This document shows positions 53,113 through 60,650 of a stretch of 64,000 nucleotides of DNA, in pieces. The stretch comes from JASGJS01 sp047601185 (GTDB taxonomy: Bacteria; Pseudomonadota; Gammaproteobacteria; JAURND01): the NCBI GenBank assembly GCA_047601185.1, contig JASGJS010000001.1, positions 124,001-188,000 of the forward strand. The letters run 5' to 3'. Below the pieces are notes generated by a model. It was not told the DNA's origin and made no database searches. It saw only the letters and a list, made by a program, of their open reading frames with translations. The position numbers and the translations under genes are program-made. How positions within the stretch are numbered: the stretch's first letter is position 1; each line of letters starts with the position of its first letter.

Positions 53113-53421
53113 ATGAATAAACCAAAATTATTAGGGGTCGCTCTATCGACCGCATTGGCGCTGACTTTACAAGGCTGCGCTGCCACTTCCACTTCACCCA
53201 ATACAGTCAATGTCGCCCCAGGCGCCATGGTGAAATGCTATGGATTAAATAGCTGCCGCGGCCAAAGTAGCTGCAGTATTACCACCAATACCTGTAAAAG
53301 TTTAAATAGCTGCCGAGGACAAAATGGCTGTCAGGGTAAAGGGTGGCAATCGATGACACATGCACAATGTCAAGCTGCAGGTGGGACTGAGCCAGAAACG
53401 CCGTTGATGAAACCGGAATAA
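53113..53421 (+). CDS. Cysteine-rich lipoprotein, BufA2 bufferin-like
   Basis: 102 residues. The signal peptide ends in a lipobox (LTLQGCAATS). The mature part carries regularly spaced cysteines: KCYGLNSCRGQSSC, NTCKSLNSCRGQNGCQG, and a closing GKGWQSMTHAQCQAAGGT. That pattern resembles bufferin-type (BufA2/DUF2282-like) copper-binding peptides. Typical bufferins are periplasmic and come with bufB/bufC maturation genes; none is here, and this one appears membrane-anchored. Cys post-translational modification is therefore doubtful. Confidence 0.7.
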   Translation: MNKPKLLGVALSTALALTLQGCAATSTSPNTVNVAPGAMVKCYGLNSCRGQSSCSITTNTCKSLNSCRGQNGCQGKGWQSMTHAQCQAAGGTEPETPLMKPE

Positions 53422-53431
53422 AGATTTTTTT

Positions 53432-53458
53432 AGCGGGCTAGCAGCCCGCGCTCCCAGG
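53432..53458. repeat. Solo end of the REPIN-like family
   Basis: AGCGGGCTAGCAGCCCGCGCTCCCA followed by GGTAAGTGCC. As with the solo end at 8595, the following bases (GGTAAGTGCCTTT, compare AGGTGGGCACTTT) resemble each other and differ from the full elements, pointing to a separate sub-family. Confidence 0.8.
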
Positions 53459-53537
53459 TAAGTGCCTTTTCAAAGTTTGGAGAGACACTGACTTGGAGGC
53501 AAAACCTATTTTTGTTATTTGTATAAAGCGTGTTTTT

Positions 53538-53693
53538 AGCGGGCAAGCTGCCCGGCTCCCAAGTTTTGCGCCCTTCATTACAAGGCGTCAAGTGAGGGCT
53601 TTCTGCTTTTCAATCTTTAGGGTTGGAACCAACTTAACGATTGCTTTAACTTGAATGAGGCTCGAGCCTGGGAGCGCGGGCTGCTAGCCCGCT
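53538..53693. repeat. REPIN-like inverted-repeat element, copy F
   Basis: About 156 bp. The left end AGCGGGCAAGCTGCCCGGCTCCCA has lost one base of the hairpin; the right end is the standard CTGCTAGCCCGCT. It directly abuts the stop codon of cbpM. The 272-base gap from 53422 holds only this and the solo end. Confidence 0.9.
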
Positions 53694-53975
53694 TTATTTA
53701 ATCGCTTTTTTAAGCGCTTGAATTTCATCGATTAAAGTTAAAGCCAATGACACCCCAGGCATATTCACTTCTAATTCATGGTAAAAACTGGCAGCAATTC
53801 GCCCCCGTCGCAAACAGTCCGCATTAAAATACCATTCTTCTCGTCGAGCCCCAGCCGGATGAATCACGGCATGTTCGACCATTGCCGCTACAGTATCTTC
53901 GGTCGTAGACAATGCAAAACAAAATTCTTTTAGTGTTAAACGGGATTTGTCATCAATGACAATGAAATTTTCCAT
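53694..53975 (-). CDS. cbpM: Chaperone modulator CbpM
   Basis: 93 residues of the CbpM/MerR-HTH-like family: LTLKEFCFALSTTEDTVAAMVEHAVIHPAG, REEWYFNADCLRRGRIAASFYHELEVNMPG, and a C-terminal helix (LALTLIDEIQALKKAI). CbpM binds the J-domain of CbpA and inhibits its co-chaperone and DNA-binding activity. cbpA lies upstream, but an unrelated tautomerase gene separates them, unlike the direct pair in E. coli. Confidence 0.9.
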   Translation of the reverse strand: MENFIVIDDKSRLTLKEFCFALSTTEDTVAAMVEHAVIHPAGARREEWYFNADCLRRGRIAASFYHELEVNMPGVSLALTLIDEIQALKKAIK

Positions 53976-53992
53976 GGTTTTTTCCTCTAGTC

Positions 53993-54358
53993 CTATTCTT
54001 CAATCCAATAATATTGCTCAGACAGTAAACCCACCTCTAAGGTAGGATAACAGCTAAGCCCACAATTTTTTTTAACGGGATCCACAGCTTTCTTTAAAAT
54101 TGGGATAAGATCTTGCGCCAAACGCTCTCTCACTTGCGCAGTTCGCTCAGCCCCAGGCTTCATCAATACTCTCAAAAAAGCAAAAGCATTTTCGCCATTT
54201 TCTGCGCCTACAAAATAATGCACTTGCGGCACCGCACGCAGTTTACAGGTACCGATATCTGGCAGTCTACGAAGAATTGCCGAATATAACGCCGAAAATA
54301 AATTTTGGTAATCAATCCCTTGTAAATTAGCAGAATGTTCTAATATCACGTGCGGCAT
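53993..54358 (-). CDS. Tautomerase-superfamily protein (CHMI-like)
   Basis: 121 residues. MPHVILEHSANLQG exposes Pro1 after Met removal, the catalytic base of tautomerases, and the overall pattern is that of 5-carboxymethyl-2-hydroxymuconate isomerase. YFVGAENGENAFAFLRVLMKPGAERT is typical. There is no aromatic degradation cluster nearby, so the true substrate is unknown. It sits in line between cbpA and cbpM with gaps of 14 and 17 bases, so the three are probably co-transcribed. Confidence 0.8.
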   Translation of the reverse strand: MPHVILEHSANLQGIDYQNLFSALYSAILRRLPDIGTCKLRAVPQVHYFVGAENGENAFAFLRVLMKPGAERTAQVRERLAQDLIPILKKAVDPVKKNCGLSCYPTLEVGLLSEQYYWIEE

Positions 54359-54372
54359 AATGTCCTCTTTTT

Positions 54373-55284
54373 CTAATGACGGGGATTAAAGGGCATCTGC
54401 TGCGCCATGTTTTGATATAATTGGCGCTGCGCGTCTGTGTGGGGCGGTGGTGTGTACACTTGTAAGGTCACCAATTGATCTCCCGGGGTTTTACCGGATA
54501 AGCCTCGACCTTTTAAGCGCAAAGTGGTACCGGTCTGAGAAGCCGCGGGAATGGTTAATTCCACCTCACCGCCTAGTGTCTTAACAGGCACTTTGGCACC
54601 TAGCGCCGCTTCCCAAGGCGTGACGGGCAGATTCACTACAATATCGCGATCTTTCACTTGATAAAATGCATGAGGAGCCAACTCAATTTCGAGATACAAA
54701 TCTCCATCAGGGCCACCCGCTAAACCCTTGCCTCCTTGTTTGGCTAAGCGGATTTGCTGACCTTCTGTAACGCCTGCGGGAATTTTAACTTTTAAGGTGC
54801 GGGTTTGGTGGGTTACATAGCCGGTGGCAGGATCTAAAACGGGATCTTGGAGTTGCAAAGTGCGTTCGCCGCCTCGATAAGCTTCTTCTAAAGTGAGTAG
54901 AATCTTGCTGTGCAGATCTTGACCCCGTTGACTGGCGGGGCGAGCGCGTCGCGCATGTGCCGCTCGACCAAATAAGGTTTCGAAAAAATCACTGTAATCG
55001 GTTGCGGTAAATTCCTCCTCGCCGCCTTGAAAATTCCAATTGGGTGGAGGGGTGAAGCCATTGCCAGTCGGGTTGGATCCTAATTGATCATAGGCTTGAC
55101 GTTTTTCTGGATTTTTCAGCACGCTGTAGGCTTCTTGGATGTCTAAAAATTTACTTTTACAATCCGGCTCTTTGCTGACATCTGGGTGATATTTTTGGGC
55201 TAAAATACGATATTGTTTCTTGATTTGCTCAGGCGTCGCATTCCGATCAACACCTAAAATTTTGTAGTAATCTTTGTATTCCAT
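54373..55284 (-). CDS. cbpA: Curved-DNA-binding DnaJ-type co-chaperone CbpA
   Basis: 303 residues. The N-terminal J-domain (YYKILGVDRNATPEQIKKQYRILAQKYHPDVSK) has the HPD motif that stimulates DnaK. A Gly/Phe linker (GGEEEFTATDYSDFFETLFG) follows, then two C-terminal beta domains without a zinc finger (GKGLAGGPDGDLYLEI, GLSGKTPGDQLVTLQVY). This is the class B layout of CbpA. It also binds curved DNA in starved E. coli. Followed by a tautomerase gene and cbpM. Confidence 0.95.
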   Translation of the reverse strand: MEYKDYYKILGVDRNATPEQIKKQYRILAQKYHPDVSKEPDCKSKFLDIQEAYSVLKNPEKRQAYDQLGSNPTGNGFTPPPNWNFQGGEEEFTATDYSDFFETLFGRAAHARRARPASQRGQDLHSKILLTLEEAYRGGERTLQLQDPVLDPATGYVTHQTRTLKVKIPAGVTEGQQIRLAKQGGKGLAGGPDGDLYLEIELAPHAFYQVKDRDIVVNLPVTPWEAALGAKVPVKTLGGEVELTIPAASQTGTTLRLKGRGLSGKTPGDQLVTLQVYTPPPHTDAQRQLYQNMAQQMPFNPRH

Positions 55285-55315
55285 TCATCAGTTCTCCTTG
55301 TTATTCAGATAATAC

Positions 55316-55362
55316 ACCCATGAGATCTCGCTAACAAGTAGCCGGGATGTCGAGATAGAAAC
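55316..55362. repeat. Degenerate solo arm of the dcw-type inverted repeat
   Basis: CACCCATGAGATCTCGCTAACAAGTAGCCGGGATGTCGAG matches, with a few changes, the right arm of the element at 58888-59083. It lies in the cbpA-mraZ divergent region. Confidence 0.75.
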
Positions 55363-55395
55363 TCTGTCAATTGCGATCAGTTATCCTTCGAATAC

Positions 55396-55458
55396 TTGCT
55401 TTTTCATTAACTTGTGCAATAATGTGGTATAAAGTGGATGAAAGTGGGAGAAGGTGCG
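55396..55458 (+). promoter_or_regulatory. dcw promoter with four MraZ-type operator repeats
   Basis: Four GTGGN boxes start at 55424 (GTGGT), 55434 (GTGGA), 55444 (GTGGG) and 55454 (GTGCG), each ten bases apart with five-base A-rich spacers. This is the known MraZ binding pattern. A likely promoter is TTGCTT (55396) with TAATGT (55420), 18 bases apart. The last, imperfect box touches the mraZ start codon, so bound MraZ would block its own operon. Confidence 0.75.
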
Positions 55459-55913
55459 TGTTTCGTGGAATTCATTTAGTGCTGCTCGATGCTAAAAGCC
55501 GTATGGCCATTCCTGCCAAGTATCGTACACAACTGGAAAATCTCTCCCAAAATCGGCTGGTGGTGACGATTGATACCGACGAACCCTGCCTGTTGCTTTA
55601 CCCTTTAAATGAGTGGGAGCTCATTGAACAACAGATTATTGGATTGCCCAGTTTTCATAAAGCCTCGCGCAGGATTCAACGCTTATTAATAGGGCATGCG
55701 ACTGACTTAGAATTAGATAATAACGCTCGAATATTAATTCCTGCTTTGCTGCGGGAATACGCAGGTATTGATAAAAACGTGATGCTCATAGGCCAAGGTA
55801 AGAAATTTGAAATTTGGAGCGAAGCCAATTGGCAGGCTAATCGGCAAGATTGGCTCACCGATACATCATTAAAAGAAGAGCTGTCGCCACCTTTACAAAC
55901 ACTGTCACTTTAG
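55458..55913 (+). CDS. mraZ: Transcriptional regulator MraZ
   Basis: 151 residues from the GTG at 55458 (VFRGIHLVLLDAKSRMAIPAKYR); the longer ATG frame would read through the operator boxes. The two SpoVT-AbrB-like halves each carry the DxxxR motif: LDAKSRMAIP and LDNNARILIP. MraZ forms a ring and represses the dcw operon by binding GTGGG-type boxes, four of which lie just upstream. First gene of the cluster. Confidence 0.95.
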   Translation: MFRGIHLVLLDAKSRMAIPAKYRTQLENLSQNRLVVTIDTDEPCLLLYPLNEWELIEQQIIGLPSFHKASRRIQRLLIGHATDLELDNNARILIPALLREYAGIDKNVMLIGQGKKFEIWSEANWQANRQDWLTDTSLKEELSPPLQTLSL

Positions 55914-55915
55914 CC

Positions 55916-56845
55916 ATGCACACGCCAGTCTTGCTCGATGAAGTGATACAGTATTTAGCCATCAAACCCCATGGGATTTATGTGGATGGGACATTTGGGC
56001 GCGGAGGTCATGCGCAAGCGATTTTGCAGCATTTAAATGCCGAAGGGCGTTTGTTTGCGACAGATAAGGATTGGGAAGCCATACAAATAGCAAAGCACCA
56101 ACCTGTCTTCCAAGATCAACGCTTTGACATCCAACAAGGGTCTTTTACGCAGCTTTATGCGTTGCTGTTGGAACAACATTCGATCGGCAATGTGGACGGG
56201 ATCTTATTGGATCTCGGCGTTTCTTCGCCACAATTAGATACGGCAGAACGCGGTTTTAGTTTTACTCATGATGGACCATTAGATATGCGCATGGATAACA
56301 CGCAAAGCATGGATGCAAAGCGCTGGCTTCAAGAAAAAACTGAGGCAGAAATGGCGCAGGTTTTTAAACAGTATGGTGAAGAACGTTTTGCGCGCCGCAT
56401 TGCTAAAGCAATCGCCCAAGCGCGCCAGCAATCTCCCATTGAAACCACCAAACAACTGGCAGATATCGTCGCTAAAGCCCATCCCCGTTGGGAGCCTCAC
56501 AAACATCCTGCCACACGCACCTTTCAAGCGATTCGGATTGCCGTCAATTCAGAATTAACAGAGCTCGCCACTGTCTTGCAACAATCCTTAGACATATTAA
56601 AACCGGGCGGGCGTTTACTGGTCATCAGTTTTCATTCGTTAGAAGATCAGATTGTCAAAGATTTTATTACAGAACACGCCACCACTGCGCATATCCCTAA
56701 GGATTTGCCTTTAACTCACACTGCCCTACAAGCCCGTTTACGCCTCAAGCGCATCAATGGGGCGATCCGCCCTAGTGAAGCCGAATGTCGGCACAATATT
56801 CGAGCACGGAGTGCTATTTTACGCATCATGGAGAAATTGCAATGA
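55916..56845 (+). CDS. rsmH: 16S rRNA (cytosine1402-N4)-methyltransferase RsmH
   Basis: 309 residues from the ATG at 55916 (MHTPVLLDEVIQYLAIKPHGIYVDGTFGRGGHA), two bases after mraZ. SAM motif DGTFGRGGH, LDLGVSSPQLDTAERGFSF, MDNTQ and the end motif RSAILRIMEKL are present. It methylates C1402 of 16S rRNA in the ribosomal P site. Longer starts read into mraZ and are unlikely. Confidence 0.97.
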   Translation: MHTPVLLDEVIQYLAIKPHGIYVDGTFGRGGHAQAILQHLNAEGRLFATDKDWEAIQIAKHQPVFQDQRFDIQQGSFTQLYALLLEQHSIGNVDGILLDLGVSSPQLDTAERGFSFTHDGPLDMRMDNTQSMDAKRWLQEKTEAEMAQVFKQYGEERFARRIAKAIAQARQQSPIETTKQLADIVAKAHPRWEPHKHPATRTFQAIRIAVNSELTELATVLQQSLDILKPGGRLLVISFHSLEDQIVKDFITEHATTAHIPKDLPLTHTALQARLRLKRINGAIRPSEAECRHNIRARSAILRIMEKLQ

Positions 56846-57174
56846 CCAGCGAAATTTACGCTGAAAAAGCGCCATTTTTAAAAACTGCCACCCTGTCTTT
56901 GTATAAACCCAACTTTGCCACTTTATGTTTAGGAGTTATGGTGATGTTATCCGGGTTAGCGGTTGTCTACGTCGCTGACTTAAACCGACGTTTGTTCACC
57001 GAACTTGAAACTGCCCAAGGTTTGCAAGAAGAGTTGAAAGTGGATTGGGATAAATTATTACTCGAACAAAGCACCTGGTCCTGCCAAGGCAGAATTGGAG
57101 AAATTGCGAGAAGTCAATTGGGCATGCAATTACCCACTGGCAATCAAATTGTTTTGATTAAAGCGGAGCCTTAA
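56842..57174 (+). CDS. ftsL: Cell division protein FtsL
   Basis: 110 residues from the ATG at 56842, overlapping the rsmH stop as ATGA. It is a bitopic membrane protein with one helix (FATLCLGVMVMLSGLAVVYVADL) and a periplasmic leucine-zipper coiled coil (LFTELETAQGLQEELKVDWDKLLLEQSTW), ending in GRIGEIARSQLGMQLP. With FtsB and FtsQ it activates FtsWI at the septum. Identified by position and topology, as FtsL is poorly conserved in sequence. Confidence 0.93.
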   Translation: MTSEIYAEKAPFLKTATLSLYKPNFATLCLGVMVMLSGLAVVYVADLNRRLFTELETAQGLQEELKVDWDKLLLEQSTWSCQGRIGEIARSQLGMQLPTGNQIVLIKAEP

Positions 57175-57181
57175 ACACTGC

Positions 57182-58840
57182 ATGGAATACGCCTGGCGAT
57201 TTTTCGCATTAGCTTTAGTTTTATCGCTGGGAATGCTGGGACTGGTCGGGCGCATGCTAGATTTGTCGGTGTTTAATCGCAGCTTTTTAATGAAACAAAG
57301 TGAGGCACGCACTTTACGAGAAGAAAATATTCCCGCTTATCGAGGAATGATCACCGACAGAAACGGAGTGCCTTTAGCAGTAAGCGCTCCAGTGGATTCC
57401 ATTTGGGTCAATCCGCAAATTTTTCACGCATCTCCCTCTCAAATCGCGCAACTCGCCCAGCTCCTCTCCTTAAAACCCAAAGATATTACCACCCGTGCGG
57501 ATAAAGATAGCGATCGCGAATTTGTGTACTTAGCCCGCAGCTTGCCACCCGAAATTGCCGATCAGGTTAAAGCCTTAAAAATCCCCGGTATTTTTTTTCA
57601 ACGCGAATATCGACGGTTTTATCCTTCCGGCGAAATGACTGCGCATGTGTTAGGGTTTACGAATATTGACGATAATGGACAAGAAGGTCTGGAGCTGGCT
57701 TACAACGATTGGCTGAGAGGCGTCCCCGGAAAAATGCAAGTGATCAAAGATCGCCTGGGACATACCGTCGACAATTTAGGCACTCTACGCGCACCGCAAC
57801 AAGGCAAAGATTTGGTGCTCAGTCTGGATTCTCGGATTCAATACTTGGCTTATACTACTTTGCAAAATGCTGCACCCAAATTTCATGCGGATTCGGGTTC
57901 TATTATTGTCCTTAACGTTAAAACCGGCGAAATTCTCGCCATGGCCAATGTGCCTTCTTATAACCCCAATGCCAAATTGGGGCACGATGAAAAATATCGC
58001 AATCGCGCTGTCACCGATCTATTTGAACCCGGCTCTACCTTAAAAACCTTTAGCATTGCTAGCGCACTCGCCAGTGGCCGTTTTACTCCTACCACCATTA
58101 TGGATACGCGCCCAGGCTGGATGAACGTCAATGGCCATATCATTCGCGATGATGCTAATTTTGGGGTGATTACTGTCACGCAAGTGTTACAACATTCCAG
58201 CAATATCGGTGCGGCCAAAATGACGCTGGCTTTACCACCTTTAAATTTATGGAGTTTCTTGACAAGCGTCGGATTTGGTCAAAGCACTCAAAGCGGCTTT
58301 CCCGGTGAAGCTGCGGGGGTGTTAATCAAAGATCGTTTTAGAAGTTCCACGGATGTCGCCACCATGGCCTATGGTTATGGGCTGTCGACCACCGCACTGC
58401 AACTGGTGCAAGCCTATGGTATTATAGCGGCGAACGGCGTTAAACGACCCCTCACTTTTTTAAAAACAGATAAACCCCGTTCTGAGCAACAAGTGCTCTC
58501 TCCAGCCTTAACGCAGGAAATGTTGGGATTACTCAAAACAGTGACGGAACCAGGCGGCAGTGGCACTCAAGCTCGCATTGCCGGCTATCAAATTGGGGGG
58601 AAAACCGGCACCGCTTACATGGCGAAGAGCGGCGGCTATGAAAAAAATCGTTATAATTCTTCCTTTATTGGCATCGCGCCTTTGTCGAATCCGCAATTAA
58701 TTGTGGCGGTGGTTTTGCATGGGGTACAAGGGAATATTCACTTTGGAGGACAAGTCTCCGCGCCTGTTTTTGCAGTGGTGATGGGAGGAGCACTCCGTTA
58801 TTTAAATATTCCACCGGATGATTTAACACAAAATTCGTAA
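57182..58840 (+). CDS. ftsI: Division transpeptidase FtsI (PBP3)
   Basis: 552 residues. A single N-terminal helix (FFALALVLSLGMLGLVGRML) is followed by a pedestal domain (EENIPAYRGMITDRNGVPLAVS) and a transpeptidase domain with SxxK in PGSTLKTF, SSN in QHSSNIGAA and KTG in GGKTGTAYM. It cross-links septal peptidoglycan with FtsW. Normal length. A 196-bp inverted-repeat element separates it from murE. Confidence 0.97.
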   Translation: MEYAWRFFALALVLSLGMLGLVGRMLDLSVFNRSFLMKQSEARTLREENIPAYRGMITDRNGVPLAVSAPVDSIWVNPQIFHASPSQIAQLAQLLSLKPKDITTRADKDSDREFVYLARSLPPEIADQVKALKIPGIFFQREYRRFYPSGEMTAHVLGFTNIDDNGQEGLELAYNDWLRGVPGKMQVIKDRLGHTVDNLGTLRAPQQGKDLVLSLDSRIQYLAYTTLQNAAPKFHADSGSIIVLNVKTGEILAMANVPSYNPNAKLGHDEKYRNRAVTDLFEPGSTLKTFSIASALASGRFTPTTIMDTRPGWMNVNGHIIRDDANFGVITVTQVLQHSSNIGAAKMTLALPPLNLWSFLTSVGFGQSTQSGFPGEAAGVLIKDRFRSSTDVATMAYGYGLSTTALQLVQAYGIIAANGVKRPLTFLKTDKPRSEQQVLSPALTQEMLGLLKTVTEPGGSGTQARIAGYQIGGKTGTAYMAKSGGYEKNRYNSSFIGIAPLSNPQLIVAVVLHGVQGNIHFGGQVSAPVFAVVMGGALRYLNIPPDDLTQNS

Positions 58841-58887
58841 CAATTTAGGATTTAGGGTCGCTGGTGTAAGGCACTAATCTTAATGTC

Positions 58888-59083
58888 GTGCATACTTTCT
58901 GCCTCGACGTCCCGCCTACTTGTTAGCGGGATCTCATGGATGTACTGCTCAACATGTATTTATATTTACGAGGAAAGTCAAAATTTTTGAAAGCTTTGAT
59001 TGATTGCACTGCGTATAGATTTAGATCACACCCATGAGATCCCGCTAACAAGTAGGCGGGACGTCGAGGCAGAGAGTATGCAC
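58888..59083. repeat. 196-bp inverted-repeat element between ftsI and murE
   Basis: Two 52-base arms are nearly perfect reverse copies: left GTGCATACTTTCTGCCTCGA... (58888-58939), right 59032-59083, with one visible mismatch. The AT-rich 92-base centre has no reading frame. A decayed single arm lies at 55316. Part of the arm (GACGTCCCGC) is also found beside REPIN-like copies C and D. The 292-base ftsI-murE gap contains nothing else that I can see. Confidence 0.92.
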
Positions 59084-59132
59084 CATCCAAATAACTCTCA
59101 CCTTATCGTACAAAACGTTTAGGAAAAACTTT

Positions 59133-60650
59133 ATGACTCAGCTAGCGAATCCTGCTCAAAACGCGACTTTTTTAGAAGAATGGGTGCCTGACGCATCTCA
59201 ACATTTGCGCAATATTACTGGGCTGTCTTCCGATAGTCGATTGACGCAAGCGGGCGATTTGTTTATCGCCAGTGCTGGGCCTGCAGCAGAACGAATGCAA
59301 TATATTGAACAAGCCATTGCCAAAGGTGCAGTTGGCGTGTTGCGCTCTGCGGATTCCAATCAAGCAGCTTTCACTTTTATAGATTCTACTGAGGGGCCCA
59401 TTCCTACCTTTAGCATTCCTCAATTAGAAGACAAAGTTGGATGGATCGCCGCCAAATTTTATGGAGACCCTTCCATCACCCTAACAATGATTGGGATTAC
59501 CGGAACCAATGGCAAAACTTCCACCAGTTGTTTCATCGCCAATGCCTTACAAGCTGTCAGCTTGCCTTGTGGCGTGATTGGAACGCTGGGGCACGGTTTT
59601 CCAGGACACATTCAAGCCGGACAACTCACCACTCCTGACCCGATTCAATTGCAGCAACAACTCGCTTCACTCAAGCATCAAGGTGCCAAAGCCGTTGCGA
59701 TGGAAGTTTCCTCCCACAGTTTGGCTCAAAAACGCGTGGCTGGAGTGGCATTCAACATTGGCGTTTTTACCAATTTGACCCAAGACCATTTAGATTATCA
59801 TCACACCATGGAAAATTATGCGGCCGCCAAACGCCAATTATTTTTGCAGCCTGGGCTAAAATATGCCGTTATCAATGCCGATGATCCGGTTGGTTTAACA
59901 TTTTTAAAAGAATTCTCCTCAAAACTCATTTGTTTTGCCTATGGCACTCAACCCGTTTCCATTCCCAATGTTGTCAATATTTTAGCGGAACAAGTTAAAC
60001 AACATTCCAAAGGTTTTTCAGCTTGGATTAAAACGCCTTGGGGAGAAGGCAAGCTCGACACGCATTTATTAGGACAATTTAACCTTTATAATCTGTTGGC
60101 GGCATTAACCACGCTGGGTATTCTAGAAATCCCCTTAGAAACTGCGCTAAACGCTTTGAGTCAACTGTCTACTGTGCCCGGTCGCATGCAAGCATTTGGG
60201 GGAGGTTCCAAACCGTTAGTCGTCGTCGATTACGCGCATACTCCCGATGCTTTAGAAAAAGCCTTACTGGCTTTACGACCTCATTGTCACGGTAAATTGT
60301 GGTGTGTATTTGGCTGCGGAGGTAATCGCGATACCAGCAAACGTAAACTGATGGGACAAGCCGCGGAACATTATAGCGATCACATTATTATCACCAACGA
60401 TAATCCGCGTTTCGAGGATCCTGAAGCGATTATTCAAGAAATTACTGCCGGTTTAGTCTGTCCTTGGGCCGCTGAAATTGAACCCAACCGAGAAGCGGCA
60501 ATTGCTCACGCAATTCATTGTGCCGAGCCAGGAGATGTGGTATTAATTGCAGGCAAAGGGCATGAGCCTTATCAAATTATTGGGGAGCAAAAACTGCCCT
60601 TTAATGATGCCGAACAAGTACAACTTCACTTACATTTAAAGTACACATGA
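59133..60650 (+). CDS. murE: UDP-MurNAc-tripeptide synthetase MurE
   Basis: 505 residues. N-terminal substrate domain (ITGLSSDSRLTQAGDLFIA), ATP site GITGTNGKTSTSC, central ligase (VFTNLTQDHLDYHHTMENYAAAK), and C-terminal domain (VVVDYAHTPDALEKAL) with the DNPR motif in ITNDNPRFEDP. DNPR marks enzymes that add meso-diaminopimelate, so the wall is of the DAP type. Its stop overlaps the murF start by four bases. Confidence 0.97.
   Translation: MTQLANPAQNATFLEEWVPDASQHLRNITGLSSDSRLTQAGDLFIASAGPAAERMQYIEQAIAKGAVGVLRSADSNQAAFTFIDSTEGPIPTFSIPQLEDKVGWIAAKFYGDPSITLTMIGITGTNGKTSTSCFIANALQAVSLPCGVIGTLGHGFPGHIQAGQLTTPDPIQLQQQLASLKHQGAKAVAMEVSSHSLAQKRVAGVAFNIGVFTNLTQDHLDYHHTMENYAAAKRQLFLQPGLKYAVINADDPVGLTFLKEFSSKLICFAYGTQPVSIPNVVNILAEQVKQHSKGFSAWIKTPWGEGKLDTHLLGQFNLYNLLAALTTLGILEIPLETALNALSQLSTVPGRMQAFGGGSKPLVVVDYAHTPDALEKALLALRPHCHGKLWCVFGCGGNRDTSKRKLMGQAAEHYSDHIIITNDNPRFEDPEAIIQEITAGLVCPWAAEIEPNREAAIAHAIHCAEPGDVVLIAGKGHEPYQIIGEQKLPFNDAEQVQLHLHLKYT

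Noticed and set aside
56929..56990. FtsL helix as a signal for a separate small gene
   Set aside because: The frame, the ATGA overlap with rsmH and the coiled coil all fit ftsL; no extra gene is needed.
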